64,000 nucleotides of DNA from Rhizobium ruizarguesonis (GCF_012349115.1 NZ_PQIG01000013.1:62001-126000), one strand, 5' to 3'. Counted from the stretch's first letter, positions 1-10,662 are shown. Notes: generated by a model from the sequence alone, not told the origin. Numbers and translations: made by a program.

Positions 1-333
1 AAGCGGGAAGACCGAGCGCTGCGGCCGTTTCCTCGGCAATCGCCAGCAGCCGCTTGCCGAGGCCCTTGCCCTGCGCCTCAGGCAGAACGGCGAGCTTGCC
101 GACATAGAGACAATCGGTCTCCGGCCGCAGGAAGAGGCAGCCGATCAGCTTTCGCCGTCGATGGCGACATGGCCGATCTCGGCTCTGGACTTTTCGGCCA
201 GCGACTCCGTCGTCAGCTTGAGCGCCGAAGATTGCGGATCGATCCTGCCGTTCATCGAGGCGAAGGAGGCGAGGATCAGAGCCAGCAGTTCGTCCCAGCG
301 CGTGAAAGTCTGATCAAGACGAATAATCGTCAT
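1..333 (-). pseudogene. GNAT-family N-acetyltransferase, frameshifted and cut by the window edge
   Basis: Reading from 333, the first 60 or so codons give an acetyltransferase N-terminus that runs into TGA just after VAIDGES. Dropping one base in the A-run at 150-152 restores a continuous frame (KLIGCLFLRPETD, then VGKLAVLPEAQGKGLGKRLL) that contains the acetyl-CoA-binding Q-G-K-G-L-G loop typical of GNAT enzymes. One A is therefore missing from a homopolymer, either by real mutation or by sequencing error. The ATG overlaps the stop of the upstream MoeB-like gene (ATGA), so the gene is the third in the recF operon. The C-terminus lies outside the window. The substrate cannot be told. Confidence 0.75.
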
Positions 334-1154
334 CCGGCCTGTCTTTGTGTCGTGTGGCGTCGTTTGTAGCGGATGGTGTCGAAGCGGGCCGAGAGCGCGT
401 CGTAGAGCAGCAACCGTCCGACCAGCGGTTCGCCGGTGCCGGTGATGAGCTTGATCGCCTCCATCGCCATCATCGTGCCGATGACGCCTGTGAGTGCGCC
501 GATGATGCCGGCCTCGGCGCAGGCGGGAATCAGCCCCGCCGGCGGCGCTTCCGGAAACAGGTCGCGATATCCAGGGTTGGCCGTTCCATCCTCAGCTGTC
601 TCATAGGGCTTGAGAACCGTCAGCGAACCATCGAAACGCCCGACGGCGCCGCTGACGAGCGGGATGCGCGCTTCATCAGCCGCATCGGCGGCGGCATAAC
701 GCGTGTCGAAATTGTCCGATCCGTCGATCAGAAGATCGAAACCCGAGAGCTGACGGCGGGCGGCCTCCGGCGAAAAGCGTTCCTCGAAGCGGATCAGTTG
801 GACATGCGGATTGAGCCTGGCGATGGCGAAGGCGGCACTCTCGGTCTTCAGCTCGCCGATCGTGCCGGAATCGTGGATCACCTGGCGCTGCAGGTTCGAC
901 AGCGACACCCGGTCGTCGTCGACGATACCGAGCGTGCCGACGCCGGCAGCGGCCAGATATTGCAGGACCGGTGCACCGAGGCCGCCGGCGCCGATCACCA
1001 GCACGCGGGCGGCTTTCAGTTTCTGCTGGCCGGCGCCGCCGATCTCGGGAAGCAGGATGTGGCGGTGATAGCGCGCGATTTCTTCCGGGCTGAGCGGTTC
1101 CATGGCGCCGATGTTATCATGACGCCCGACGCCGGGAAAAGCCGCCTCCGTCAT
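330..1154 (-). CDS. moeB: MoeB/ThiF/HesA-family adenylyltransferase (E1-like)
   Basis: E1-like enzymes adenylate the C-terminal glycine of a small sulfur carrier (MoaD or ThiS) for molybdopterin or thiamine synthesis. The protein has the family start (ARYHRHILLPEIGGAGQQKL), a Rossmann nucleotide loop GAGGLG, the DGSDNFDTRY motif and the IPACAEAG segment with the likely catalytic cysteine. The zinc-binding cysteine pairs of typical MoeB are missing: the usual CYRC before LFPE reads GYRD, and no C-terminal CxxC is seen. The chosen start (274 aa) overlaps the recF stop as ATGA; an internal ATG at 1103 gives 257 aa and fits the conserved core better. MoaD or ThiS as partner cannot be decided. Confidence 0.8.
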   Translation of the reverse strand: MTEAAFPGVGRHDNIGAMEPLSPEEIARYHRHILLPEIGGAGQQKLKAARVLVIGAGGLGAPVLQYLAAAGVGTLGIVDDDRVSLSNLQRQVIHDSGTIGELKTESAAFAIARLNPHVQLIRFEERFSPEAARRQLSGFDLLIDGSDNFDTRYAAADAADEARIPLVSGAVGRFDGSLTVLKPYETAEDGTANPGYRDLFPEAPPAGLIPACAEAGIIGALTGVIGTMMAMEAIKLITGTGEPLVGRLLLYDALSARFDTIRYKRRHTTQRQAG

Positions 1155-2275
1155 TCGAACACCCTTCCGTCGGCAACCGTGAAAAACTGCGCCCTGTCGC
1201 CGAGTGCTGAAAACATCGCCCGATCCGTTCCTGTCATGAAGGCCTGGCCGCCGAGCCCGTCGATGAGGTCGAATAGCGCGGCGCGGCGGCCCTCGTCTAG
1301 ATGCGCTGCGATCTCGTCGAGCAGCAGGATCGGCGCATGGCCGGTGAGATTGCCGACGAGCCGCGCATGCGCAAGCACCAGGCCGACAAGCAGCGCTTTC
1401 TGCTCGCCGGTGGAGCAACGCTCCGCCTCCATCGCCTTTTCGCGGTGATGCACGATGAGATCGGCCCGGTGCGGCCCCTCGAGCGTGCGCCCGGCTCCGG
1501 CATCGCGGTAGCGGCTCTCTGCCAGCATCGCCGCGTAGTCATCTTCGAGGTCCACCGAGGGGCGCGAGAACTGACCGTCCATGAATCCCGAGAGCTGCAG
1601 CGATGCCGAAGGGAAGGGCGAGCTCTCCCGTGTTTCCTCGATCAGCCGAGTCAGCAGGCCGAGCATCTCCTGCCGGGCGAGCGCCATGGCGATGCCGAGG
1701 CTTGCCATCTGCTCCTCGATGCCGGCAAGCCAGGAGGGATCGAAGCGGCCTTCGTCCAGCAATTTGTTGCGGCTGCGCATGGCGCGCTCGAAATCGCTGG
1801 CGCGGCGGCCATGGGCGGGATCGAGCGACAGCACCAGCCGGTCGAGAAAGCGGCGCCGGTCGGAGGAGGCACCGGTAAACAGGCCGTCCATCGCCGGTGT
1901 CAGCCAGAGAAGGCGCAGATGGTCGGTCAGTTCGTCGGCAGTCTTTGCCGTTGTGCCATTGATGCGCAGCCTGCGGGCGGTGGTCTCCTCGCTGGTTTCG
2001 ATGCCGGTGCCGATCTCGACGTCGCCCTCCATGCCATCGAGCACGGCGAAGATCGAAAACCCGCCGGCCGCGCCGACGCGGGTAATGTCGCCATAGGCCG
2101 CGCGACGCAGACCGCGGCCAGGCGAAAGCAGCGAGACGGCCTCCATGAGATTGGTCTTGCCGGCGCCGTTGTCTCCCGTCAGCACGGCGTGCCGACCGTC
2201 AAGGGTAAGGGCCGCTGCCGCATAGTTGCGGAAGTCTGTCAGCTTCAGACGGGAAAGAGAAACCTTGTGCGGCAT
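1151..2275 (-). CDS. recF: DNA replication and repair protein RecF
   Basis: RecF is an SMC-like ATPase that loads RecA at single-strand gaps together with RecO and RecR. At 374 aa it has normal length. Visible are the N-terminal strand (LSRLKLTDFRNY), Walker A GDNGAGKTN near residue 37, an ABC-type signature around STGEQKALL and Walker B ILLLDEIAAHLD near the C-terminus. It is the first gene of a minus-strand operon whose next two genes follow with ATGA overlaps. Here it is not beside dnaA-dnaN-gyrB, as is usual for alphaproteobacteria. Confidence 0.97.
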   Translation of the reverse strand: MPHKVSLSRLKLTDFRNYAAAALTLDGRHAVLTGDNGAGKTNLMEAVSLLSPGRGLRRAAYGDITRVGAAGGFSIFAVLDGMEGDVEIGTGIETSEETTARRLRINGTTAKTADELTDHLRLLWLTPAMDGLFTGASSDRRRFLDRLVLSLDPAHGRRASDFERAMRSRNKLLDEGRFDPSWLAGIEEQMASLGIAMALARQEMLGLLTRLIEETRESSPFPSASLQLSGFMDGQFSRPSVDLEDDYAAMLAESRYRDAGAGRTLEGPHRADLIVHHREKAMEAERCSTGEQKALLVGLVLAHARLVGNLTGHAPILLLDEIAAHLDEGRRAALFDLIDGLGGQAFMTGTDRAMFSALGDRAQFFTVADGRVFE

Positions 2276-2757
2276 CGAATGTCCGGAATCGTGAAGCGTG
2301 ACAGCTAAGCCTAAGCGGCGTTGATGGCAAGGCTGGCAGCTTCTTGGCCGTGGATCGCGAACCTCTGATACCGCCGCAAATCAGGGACGCGGCGGTTGAG
2401 CCATAAGGGAGAAGCTCGAAGCGGCGAAATACCGCGCGGGACATATTTTCCGAATGACACCGTGACCGAGGTGCTGGTGTCCGACATTCTGCAAATGTAG
2501 GGCGCAGGCATTAAGCGTTCTAAATTCTACTAAAAATACAACCGCCGGGGATGCTCCGACATCGCCAGGCCGATATTGTCGACGGTCACCGTCAGTGCCT
2601 CCGAGATCCGGATATTCCGGCTTTGCCGCGATCCTTTAAGGCGACTGACGTAACGTAATGCCCAGAAAAAGTCGGTTGAATTTTGCAACTGCTGGGTTGA
2701 GTTATTCCGGGAAGGCGATATGGTAAACGAACCGTTTATGTATGAGAGAGTGATGAA
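2276..2757. other. Divergent intergenic region between recF and the XRE regulator
   Basis: This 482-bp stretch must hold the outward promoters of recF (-) and of the regulator gene (+). No reading frame in it looks like a real protein. The one clear structure is a short perfect inverted repeat 20 bp before the regulator's start, listed separately. I see no convincing sigma-70 promoter by eye. Confidence 0.5.
2724..2738. promoter_or_regulatory. Inverted repeat, possible operator of the XRE regulator
   Basis: TAAACG-AAC-CGTTTA is a perfect 6-bp inverted repeat about 20 bp upstream of the GTG start of the XRE-family gene, where an autoregulatory operator would be expected. Short dyads of this kind are typical targets of dimeric XRE repressors. 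Function is inferred from position only. Confidence 0.4.
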
Positions 2758-3123
2758 GTGCCAGATCCGGTTGATATTATCGTCGGTCGCAACGTCAGAC
2801 AGTTTCGCGCCCTTCGCCGTGTTTCCCAACTCGAACTTGGCGAAGCACTCGGACTGACTTTCCAGCAGATCCAGAAATACGAAAAGGGGACGAACCGCGT
2901 TTCCGCCAGCAAGTTGCATCAGATCGCGGTTTTTCTCGATGTCGAGATCTCTGCCCTTTTCGAGGGAGCCGGCGTGTCACCATTCGGCAGCCGTATCGAA
3001 CTCAGCCCCGACGCCTATGCGCTTGCGCTAAGCTTCGACAAACTGAACTCACCGGCAGGCAAGGAAGCGGTCAAGACCATCCTCACCCTCATGACGGGCG
3101 AAGCGGCCGAAACCGCCGCCTGA
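2758..3123 (+). CDS. XRE-family HTH transcriptional regulator
   Basis: A 121-aa protein starting at GTG. Residues about 8-65 form a Cro/CI-type helix-turn-helix (VGRNVRQFRALRRVSQLELGEA, then FQQIQKYEKGTNRVSASKL). The QIQKYEKGTNRV recognition segment is shared with rhizobial regulators such as PraR. The C-terminal half is short and looks like a dimerisation tail, with no ligand domain. It is monocistronic and divergent from recF. An inverted repeat lies just upstream. Its targets are unknown. Confidence 0.9.
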   Translation: MPDPVDIIVGRNVRQFRALRRVSQLELGEALGLTFQQIQKYEKGTNRVSASKLHQIAVFLDVEISALFEGAGVSPFGSRIELSPDAYALALSFDKLNSPAGKEAVKTILTLMTGEAAETAA

Positions 3124-3278
3124 TTCCACTGAGCCATCAGGTTTACCACGAAAAAGAACGACCTGTTCCCGCTCTGGACGATGTCCAGATGCTTGCAGCT
3201 GTGCAGCGTTTTGGGGGCGGCGTGCATCAACACAAGGACCGGGGCAGGTCACCTGAATGAGGTTCGGTGCCGCGCGCT

Positions 3279-3479
3279 TTAGTGAATCTCGCGTTCGTGC
3301 AGCGCCATCAGCAGATCGTCCTGCGTCTGGTGGCCGGCATGGTAAAGGTCGATCGCGATGCTGGCGATTGAAAGGCCCTGCTGGCTGCGAAGCTTGATAT
3401 TGCGCTCGGCGCACCATGTGTAGATGGCGCCGGCGAGAACGTCGACGTCGTCGGACTGAGAGGAAAAGGCTGGCGCCAT
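3279..3479 (-). CDS. Small conserved-looking hypothetical protein (66 aa)
   Basis: A 66-aa acidic-to-neutral soluble protein with no signal peptide or membrane segment. The sequence has plausible helices (DVDVLAGAIYTWCAERNIKL; SIASIAIDLYHAG). I do not recognise a family. It is kept because composition and length look natural and no overlapping gene explains the region. It stands alone between the XRE gene and a repeat-rich intergenic region. Confidence 0.6.
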   Translation of the reverse strand: MAPAFSSQSDDVDVLAGAIYTWCAERNIKLRSQQGLSIASIAIDLYHAGHQTQDDLLMALHEREIH

Positions 3480-3509
3480 TGGTCGTTACCCTTGGTTTGG
3501 TTGTCCCCC

Positions 3510-3593
3510 GCTAGAGTGCCGCACTAAGGACGCTCTATCGCATTGATTTGGTGCATAACCTCGAAATTCGATTCCGATTTTCGGGGTTATGCA
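3510..3593. repeat. Degenerate copy of the second intergenic palindromic repeat
   Basis: The left part (around GCACTAAGGACGCTCT) and the right hairpin GTGCATAAC...GTTATGCAC repeat the layout of the better copy at 15881-15983, but with many changes. The right palindrome would form a hairpin of about 44 bp. Confidence 0.5.
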
Positions 3594-3733
3594 CTGACGG
3601 CAGAGACTGAATTCATTTGGAAAACTTGCAAGCGGCATCATCTGGCTGCGTTAACGCAAGTCATCTTCCCGCCCGCCGCCGTATCGATCCGGGACAGATT
3701 GGCCGGCGTGGATGGCGAATGTCACAAATTGAG

Positions 3734-3835
3734 ACATGCCGCGCAAAGTGTGCAGCGGTTTTGTGATGACGACATGCATAAAAACAAAGACTTAAAGCGC
3801 GACGAGCGAATCTGAAAGATCGCGCCGCGCTTTAG
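3734..3835 (+). repeat. RIME1-like intergenic element, copy A
   Basis: About 102 bp with two palindromes: an ACATGCCGCGCAAA...GACATGC hairpin, then a TTAAAGCGCG...GCGCTTTA hairpin joined by ACAAAGAC. Near-identical copies lie at 7385-7484 and 19948-20049. The layout fits the rhizobial intergenic mosaic element RIME1. Confidence 0.75.
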
Positions 3836-3936
3836 AGCAATTCCAGGAAAAGTGCGAAGCGGTTTTCCGTCCGGAATTGCATAGAAACAAAAGGCTAGAG
3901 CGGTGCTGCGCTTCCGTTAAAAGCTGAACCGCTCTA
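3836..3936. repeat. Further intergenic palindromes between RIME1 copy A and dnaJ
   Basis: Two inverted repeats follow RIME1 directly: GCAATTCC (3837-3844) with GGAATTGC (3873-3880), and TAGAGCGGT (3896-3904) with ACCGCTCTA (3928-3936). The style is that of rhizobial intergenic repeats. I see only this copy of them here. Confidence 0.5.
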
Positions 3937-3949
3937 GGATTCCTGGGAC

Positions 3950-3982
3950 AAAAAAACCGGAGACGTTTCCGTCCCCGGCTTT
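3950..3982 (-). terminator. Rho-independent terminator of dnaKJ
   Basis: On the minus strand, about 25 bp after the dnaJ stop, GCCGGGGACG-GAAA-CGTCTCCGGT forms a GC-rich stem with a tetraloop (one or two G-U pairs) followed by seven T residues. Confidence 0.85.
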
Positions 3983-4006
3983 CGAAATGGGCGTGTCGAT
4001 TGCGGC

Positions 4007-5134
4007 TCAGCCTTCGAAGAATTCCTTCATCCGGGCAAAGAAGCCCGTCGATTCCGGATTGTTCTCCTTGGAGGAAAGCTGCTCGAATTCCTGAAGCAGT
4101 TCGCGTTGGCGCTTGGTGAGCTTTTGCGGCGTCTCGATCTGGATCTGTATGTAGAGGTCGCCCGTCTGCACCGAACGCAGCACGGGCATGCCCTTGCCCT
4201 TGAGGCGGAACTGTTTGCCGACCTGCGTGCCCTCGGGCACGGTCACGCGCGACTTGGTGCCGTCGAGCGTCGCCACGTCAAAGGTTCCGCCGAGCGCGGC
4301 CGTCGTCATCGAGATCGGAACGGCGCAATAGAGATCGGCTCCGTCGCGCTGGTAGAATTCATGCGGTTTGACGGACAGGAAGATATAGAGGTCACCTGCC
4401 GGCCCGCCGCGGGCGCCGGCTTCGCCTTCGCCCTGCAGGCGGATGCGCGTGCCGTCCTCGATGCCGGCGGGAATATTGACCGAGAGCGAACGCTCTTCCG
4501 TCACCCGGCCCTGGCCGTGGCACTTCGGGCAAGGATCGGGAATGATCTGGCCGCGGCCGTGGCAGGTCGGGCAGGTCCGCTCGATCGAGAAGAAGCCCTG
4601 TGCCGCGCGCACGCGCCCCGTTCCCTGGCAGGTGCCGCAGTTCTTCGGCTGCGTGCCGGGCTTGGCGCCCGAACCCGAACAGACGTCGCAGGTGATCGAC
4701 GTCGGAACGCGGATCTGCGCCGTCTTGCCGGAGAAAGATTCTTCCAGCGTTATTTCCATGTTGTAGCGAAGATCGGCGCCACGCTCGCGGCCGCCCGACG
4801 AGCGCTGGCGCGCGCGCCCACCACCCATCATCTCGCCGAAGATATCCTCGAAGATGTCGGAGAAACCGCCGCCGGCAAATCCGCCGCCACCGCCGCCCAT
4901 GCCGCCATGCTCGAAGGCCGCATGGCCATAACGATCATAGGCTGCCCGCTTCTGCGGGTCCTTGAGCATCTCGTAGGCTTCGTTGATTTCCTTGAACTTC
5001 CGTTCGGCGTCCTTGTCATCCGGGTTCTTGTCCGGATGGTATTTCATCGCCAGTTTGCGGAAGGCGCTTTTCAGCTCTTTCTCGTCCGCCGACTTGGCCA
5101 CACCCAGAGTTTCGTAAAAGTCCGCTTTTGCCAT
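4007..5134 (-). CDS. dnaJ: Chaperone protein DnaJ (Hsp40)
   Basis: DnaJ delivers unfolded clients to DnaK and stimulates its ATPase. The 375-aa protein has a J-domain with the HPD tripeptide (YHPDKN) at about residue 33, a Gly/Phe-rich linker ([12 protein letters not shown]), four CxxCxGxG zinc motifs ([32 protein letters not shown]) and a C-terminal substrate-binding region, so it is a complete class I DnaJ. It lies 86 bp downstream of dnaK on the same strand and is followed by a strong terminator. It should share the heat-shock promoter in front of dnaK. Confidence 0.98.
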   Translation of the reverse strand: MAKADFYETLGVAKSADEKELKSAFRKLAMKYHPDKNPDDKDAERKFKEINEAYEMLKDPQKRAAYDRYGHAAFEHGGMGGGGGGFAGGGFSDIFEDIFGEMMGGGRARQRSSGGRERGADLRYNMEITLEESFSGKTAQIRVPTSITCDVCSGSGAKPGTQPKNCGTCQGTGRVRAAQGFFSIERTCPTCHGRGQIIPDPCPKCHGQGRVTEERSLSVNIPAGIEDGTRIRLQGEGEAGARGGPAGDLYIFLSVKPHEFYQRDGADLYCAVPISMTTAALGGTFDVATLDGTKSRVTVPEGTQVGKQFRLKGKGMPVLRSVQTGDLYIQIQIETPQKLTKRQRELLQEFEQLSSKENNPESTGFFARMKEFFEG

Positions 5135-5220
5135 TAAGGATTAAACCCCGGAAATGGATTTTCCGGCTGCCATGGTGAGCAGCCGGATCAGGTGTTGAAG
5201 CATAACCACGCCGTCGCGGA

Positions 5221-7137
<1,917 letters not shown>

Positions 7138-7251
7138 GTCATTCTCTCCTTGAAGCAAGCTGTCGGAACCCCGAGAAGGCATTTCCCTGACAGCCCCTTA
7201 CGGGATGGGTCTACTTGAGATTACGCAATCGTGATTGCGGTGATGCGGCGT

Positions 7252-7280
7252 ATATAAGGAGCGGTTTTCTGGACTGCAAG
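7252..7280 (-). promoter_or_regulatory. RpoH (sigma-32) heat-shock promoter of dnaK
   Basis: On the minus strand CTTG (7280-7277) and CTTATAT (7258-7252) are separated by exactly 18 bases. This matches the alphaproteobacterial RpoH consensus CTTG-N17/18-CYTATNT. A transcript from it would have a leader of about 110 nt before dnaK. Confidence 0.8.
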
Positions 7281-7384
7281 GCGAGAAATGCCCCGGAATC
7301 CAGCAAAACGAATGTGTTGCGTTCAATTTTTACAGTAGCCGGGAAAGAGGTCGCCCCATGTTCGGAAAGCGGCCGTATTTTACG

Positions 7385-7484
7385 GCATGTCGCGCAAAAC
7401 TGTGCGGCGGTTTTGCGACCACGACATGCGTAAAACAAAGACCTGAAGCGCGAGGCGCGAATCTGAAAGATCGCGACGCGCTTA
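7385..7484 (+). repeat. RIME1-like intergenic element, copy B
   Basis: Same two-palindrome structure as copies A and C (GCATGTCGCGCAAAAC..., then GCGCGA...GACGCGCTT). It sits between the PBP gene, which ends at 7522, and the dnaK promoter. Read on the minus strand, its second hairpin and the following TCTTTGTTTT could help end PBP transcription. Confidence 0.75.
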
Positions 7485-7521
7485 AGGGCATCGGGCTTGT
7501 GCGGGGCATTCAGCAAAGATC

Positions 7522-9861
7522 TCACTGGCCCATGATCAGATCGAGCAGCGTCGTGCGCCGCGGCTGGACGGAAGAGGTTGTCTGCGCGCCCCCGACATCG
7601 CCGGGTGGAACCATGCCCTCGTAGTTCGCACCCCCGCCTTCGGCAATGTCTGCGGGCGGAACCGGGCCGCCATTGCCGGAGCTTGCCCCCTGCTGCCGGG
7701 CAGGCGCTTGCGGATAGCGGTTTGCATTGTCGTTGCCGCCGAAGACGCCGGAAATAATGCCGCCGATCGTCGAAGGCGGCGCCTCGGCCGTCATCGGTTG
7801 CCCGTTGCCCAACGGCCCATTGCCCGGTGCCTCAGCCATCGGCTGACCGTTGTTCGGATCGGCGATCAACTGGCCGTTGCCGAAGAGCGGCGCCGGCGAA
7901 AGCCCCTTGTGGGCGGCGATCATGAATTCCTTCCAGGCCTTGGCCGGCAAGCCGCCGCCGGTCACCTTCTTCATCGGCTTGCCGTCGTCATTGCCGAACC
8001 AGACGCCGGTGGTGAGGTTGCTGGTGAAACCGACGAAGAGCGCGTCGCGCGAATTCTGCGTCGTGCCGGTCTTTCCCGCCGCCTGCCAACCGGGGATCTT
8101 GGCGCTCTTGCCGGTGCCGCTCTCGATGACGCCCATCATCATCGTATCCATCTGGGCGGCAATCTGCTCGGAGAGCACGCGCGGCGGGCTGTCATAGGTA
8201 TTTTCGTAGAGAACCTTGCCTTCGGCGGTCGTCACCCGGCGGATGACATGCGGCGTTGCCTTGTAGCCGCCGTTCATGAAGGCGGCATAGGAGGCGGTGA
8301 GTTCCATCAGCGACACTTCCGAGGTGCCGAGCGCGATCGAGGCATTCGGCTGCAGCTCGCTTTCAATGCCGAGCCGGTGGGCGAGCTTGATCACCTGATC
8401 CGGCCCGTCATACATCACCAGCTGCGCAGCCACCGTATTCAGCGATTTGGCAAGCGCGGTCGCCAGCGTCACCTCGCCATTGTATTTCTTCTCGTAATTT
8501 TCGGGCGTCCAGTCGCCGATCCGGATCGGCGCGTCATTGAACACCGAATAGGGCGTCAGCCCCTTCTCGAGTGCGGCAGCATAGACGAAGGGCTTGAACG
8601 ACGAACCCGGCTGGCGTTTGGCCTTGACGGCGCGGTTGAACTGGCTTGTCGCATAGTCCCTGCCGCCGACCAGCGCCCGGATCGCGCCGGTGCCGTCGAT
8701 CGAGACGAGGGCCGCCTGCGAGGCGTCGAGCTTGCCGCCCTCCTTGTCGAGGACGTCGACCAGCGATTGCTCGGCCTTCTTTTCCAGCGACTTGTCGATG
8801 GTCGTATCGACGATGACGTCTTCCTTGACGTCGCCGATCAGACCCGGCAGCTCGTCCATCACCATGTCGGCGACATAGTGCCCGGCGCCCGACCAGTAGC
8901 TCTTGGCCGAAGCCGGGGTCTGCGACATCGCCGTCTTGACTTCGGAATCGGTGATGAAACCCTGCTCGCGCATCGCCGCGAGCACGAGCTGGGCGCGCGC
9001 ATTCGCCGCGTCCGCATCGCGGGCCGGCGAGAGCCGCGACGGCGCCTTGAGCAGGCCGGCCAGCACCGCGGCCTCGCCGAGGTTCACGTCACGCGCCGAT
9101 TTATTGAAGTAGCGACGTGAGGCCGCCTCGACGCCATAGGCGTTCGATCCGAAGAACACCCGGTTGAGATACATGGCAAGGATCTGGTCCTTGGTGTATT
9201 TCTGCTCCAGCCAGAGAGACAGCAGCACCTCTTGCACCTTGCGTTCCAGCGTTCTCTCAGGGGAGAGGAAGAGGTTCTTGGCAAGCTGCTGCGTCAGCGT
9301 CGAGCCGCCCTGGACCATGTGACCAGCCGTGAGATTGGTCACGACAGCCCGGCCGAGGCCGAGCGGATCGACGCCGAAATGCGAATAGAATCGCCGATCT
9401 TCGATGGCGATGACGGCTTCCGGAATATAGGGCGACATGTTTTCGAGCGACAGCGCCTCGCCGCCGGTGGCGCCGCGATTGGCAATGACGCTGCCGTCGA
9501 CGGCGGTGATCTTCACGTTCGGCGGCCGCTCCGGGATCGCCCATGTGCTGGCGCTCGGCATGCGCGAGCCATAATAGACCACGAGCCCGGCAACGCCGAT
9601 GCCCGCCCAGATGAAAAGCACGACGCACCAGTAGATCACGCGGCGCAGGAAGCCGAAAAAGCCGCCGCCTTCGCGCTCTTGCGGCTCGCGCTTCCGCCGG
9701 GGGGCGGCACGTTGCGGCGGGGGATTCGAGCCGCCGCGGCGCTGGGATCGGCCTCCGGCAATGCGGTCGTCGGCATCGAGCGAGAATTCGTCATCGTCGC
9801 GTGCCGGGCGGCCGCTGAAGGACGGTTCTATTCTGTCGCCTGATCTGCCTCTGCCTGCCAT
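7522..9861 (-). CDS. Class A penicillin-binding protein (PBP1A-type, bifunctional)
   Basis: It polymerises and cross-links peptidoglycan in the periplasm. A charged, proline-rich cytoplasmic tail of about 75 residues precedes one membrane segment (VIYWCVVLFIWAGIGVAGLV). The GT51 domain follows (AIEDRRFYSHFGVDP, GGSTLTQQLAKNL), then a transpeptidase domain with SSFK near residue 418, SLN and KTGTT near residue 600. The last 140 residues are a low-complexity tail rich in Asn, Gly, Pro and Gln. The start at MAGRGRSG gives 779 aa; an ATG seven codons earlier is possible, and neither has a clear ribosome site. The final coding segment runs up to a RIME1 element. Confidence 0.93.
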   Translation of the reverse strand: MAGRGRSGDRIEPSFSGRPARDDDEFSLDADDRIAGGRSQRRGGSNPPPQRAAPRRKREPQEREGGGFFGFLRRVIYWCVVLFIWAGIGVAGLVVYYGSRMPSASTWAIPERPPNVKITAVDGSVIANRGATGGEALSLENMSPYIPEAVIAIEDRRFYSHFGVDPLGLGRAVVTNLTAGHMVQGGSTLTQQLAKNLFLSPERTLERKVQEVLLSLWLEQKYTKDQILAMYLNRVFFGSNAYGVEAASRRYFNKSARDVNLGEAAVLAGLLKAPSRLSPARDADAANARAQLVLAAMREQGFITDSEVKTAMSQTPASAKSYWSGAGHYVADMVMDELPGLIGDVKEDVIVDTTIDKSLEKKAEQSLVDVLDKEGGKLDASQAALVSIDGTGAIRALVGGRDYATSQFNRAVKAKRQPGSSFKPFVYAAALEKGLTPYSVFNDAPIRIGDWTPENYEKKYNGEVTLATALAKSLNTVAAQLVMYDGPDQVIKLAHRLGIESELQPNASIALGTSEVSLMELTASYAAFMNGGYKATPHVIRRVTTAEGKVLYENTYDSPPRVLSEQIAAQMDTMMMGVIESGTGKSAKIPGWQAAGKTGTTQNSRDALFVGFTSNLTTGVWFGNDDGKPMKKVTGGGLPAKAWKEFMIAAHKGLSPAPLFGNGQLIADPNNGQPMAEAPGNGPLGNGQPMTAEAPPSTIGGIISGVFGGNDNANRYPQAPARQQGASSGNGGPVPPADIAEGGGANYEGMVPPGDVGGAQTTSSVQPRRTTLLDLIMGQ

Positions 9862-9922
9862 CGCGGACCGGTCGCACCCCATGTTCGATCGCGAAGCCAG
9901 CTTCGCATAACGGTGCTCTTCT

Positions 9923-9970
9923 CCAGCGCCGCGCGTCTTTTCAGATGCGCGAAGGACGCTGGAGCACTTT
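9923..9970 (+). repeat. Half copy of the second intergenic repeat
   Basis: CCAGCGCCGCGCGTCTTTTC and the matching GATGCGCGAAGGACGCTGG form the left palindrome of the repeat seen in full at 15881-15983. The right palindrome is absent here. Confidence 0.65.
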
Positions 9971-10071
9971 GAGTGCCGCCGTGATCATCCGACTGAACTG
10001 TAAATGCGGCGATTTAACGGGGTATTAATAATGGAAAGTAAAGCAGATCGCGCCGGGCGACAGCATTGCCT

Positions 10072-10293
10072 TCAGAACTGCCGGGCCTCGTAATCGTCGA
10101 GCGTTTCCGGGTCCTGCTTATATTCCCACTCGCCCAGATGAAAGCGGCGCCAGATCTGGCCGGAAGGGTTGAGGTTCGCCCCATCGGTGAGGCGTACAGG
10201 CAGGAGTGGGTTGTGTTTATGCCAAATGGTAACATCGGTAGCGGCTGCCCGAGGGGCGAAAAGCCCGAAGAAAGCCAGGTAGTCTTGCGTCAT
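10072..10293 (-). CDS. Small hypothetical protein (73 aa)
   Basis: A 73-aa soluble protein with many aromatic residues (IWHKHNPLLPVRL; IWRRFHLGEWEYKQDPETL). There is no signal peptide, membrane segment or recognised domain. It is retained because the composition looks natural and nothing overlaps it on the other strand. It is flanked by repeats on both sides and appears monocistronic. Confidence 0.6.
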   Translation of the reverse strand: MTQDYLAFFGLFAPRAAATDVTIWHKHNPLLPVRLTDGANLNPSGQIWRRFHLGEWEYKQDPETLDDYEARQF

Positions 10294-10527
10294 CAGGGTC
10301 CAGCCTCGAACGGATTAAAATCAATCCGCAACTTCACAAAACTGCAATAAAGAATCCCGCAAAACAAGAGCCTCGCGATGGCTTCACATCAAATTGTCGG
10401 TGACCGTGTCCGAGGATCGATGCTTCCCCCGCGTTTCCTGTCTTGCGCTCGCCGGCGAAGCGGCGCGCGTCGTGAAAACAAAGACCCGCAGTCTGTGGCG
10501 CGAGTTACGTGCGATACGACATAGATT

Positions 10528-10631
10528 ACCGCGCCGCGCGTCTTTTCGAGAGGCGCAAGAGATGCTGTAACACTTTGAATTTCTGGATAATTTTATCCTT
10601 AAATTCGATTCCGATGTAAGGAATTGTGCAG
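10528..10631 (+). repeat. Second intergenic repeat, full copy
   Basis: It contains the GCGCCGCGCGTCTTTTC...GATGCTGTAACACTTTGAA half and the GATAATTTTATCCTTAAAT...GTAAGGAATTGTGCAG half of the repeat at 15881-15983. It ends five bases before the GGAAC box of the sRNA promoter candidate. Confidence 0.7.
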
Positions 10632-10636
10632 GAGGC

Positions 10637-10662
10637 GGAACCAATAGGCTTCGCGATTGTTT
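10637..10662 (+). promoter_or_regulatory. Candidate EcfG/RpoE2-type general-stress promoter
   Basis: GGAAC (10637-10641), 18 bases, then TTT (10660-10662) matches the rhizobial RpoE2 pattern GGAAC-N18/19-TT. It sits immediately upstream of a three-hairpin transcript candidate that ends in an intrinsic terminator. The motif is short, so the match is suggestive only. Confidence 0.45.

Noticed and set aside
3543..3815. 90-codon plus-strand frame between the small gene and dnaJ
   Set aside because: It is made largely of intergenic repeat sequence (second repeat and RIME1) and has no protein-like features.
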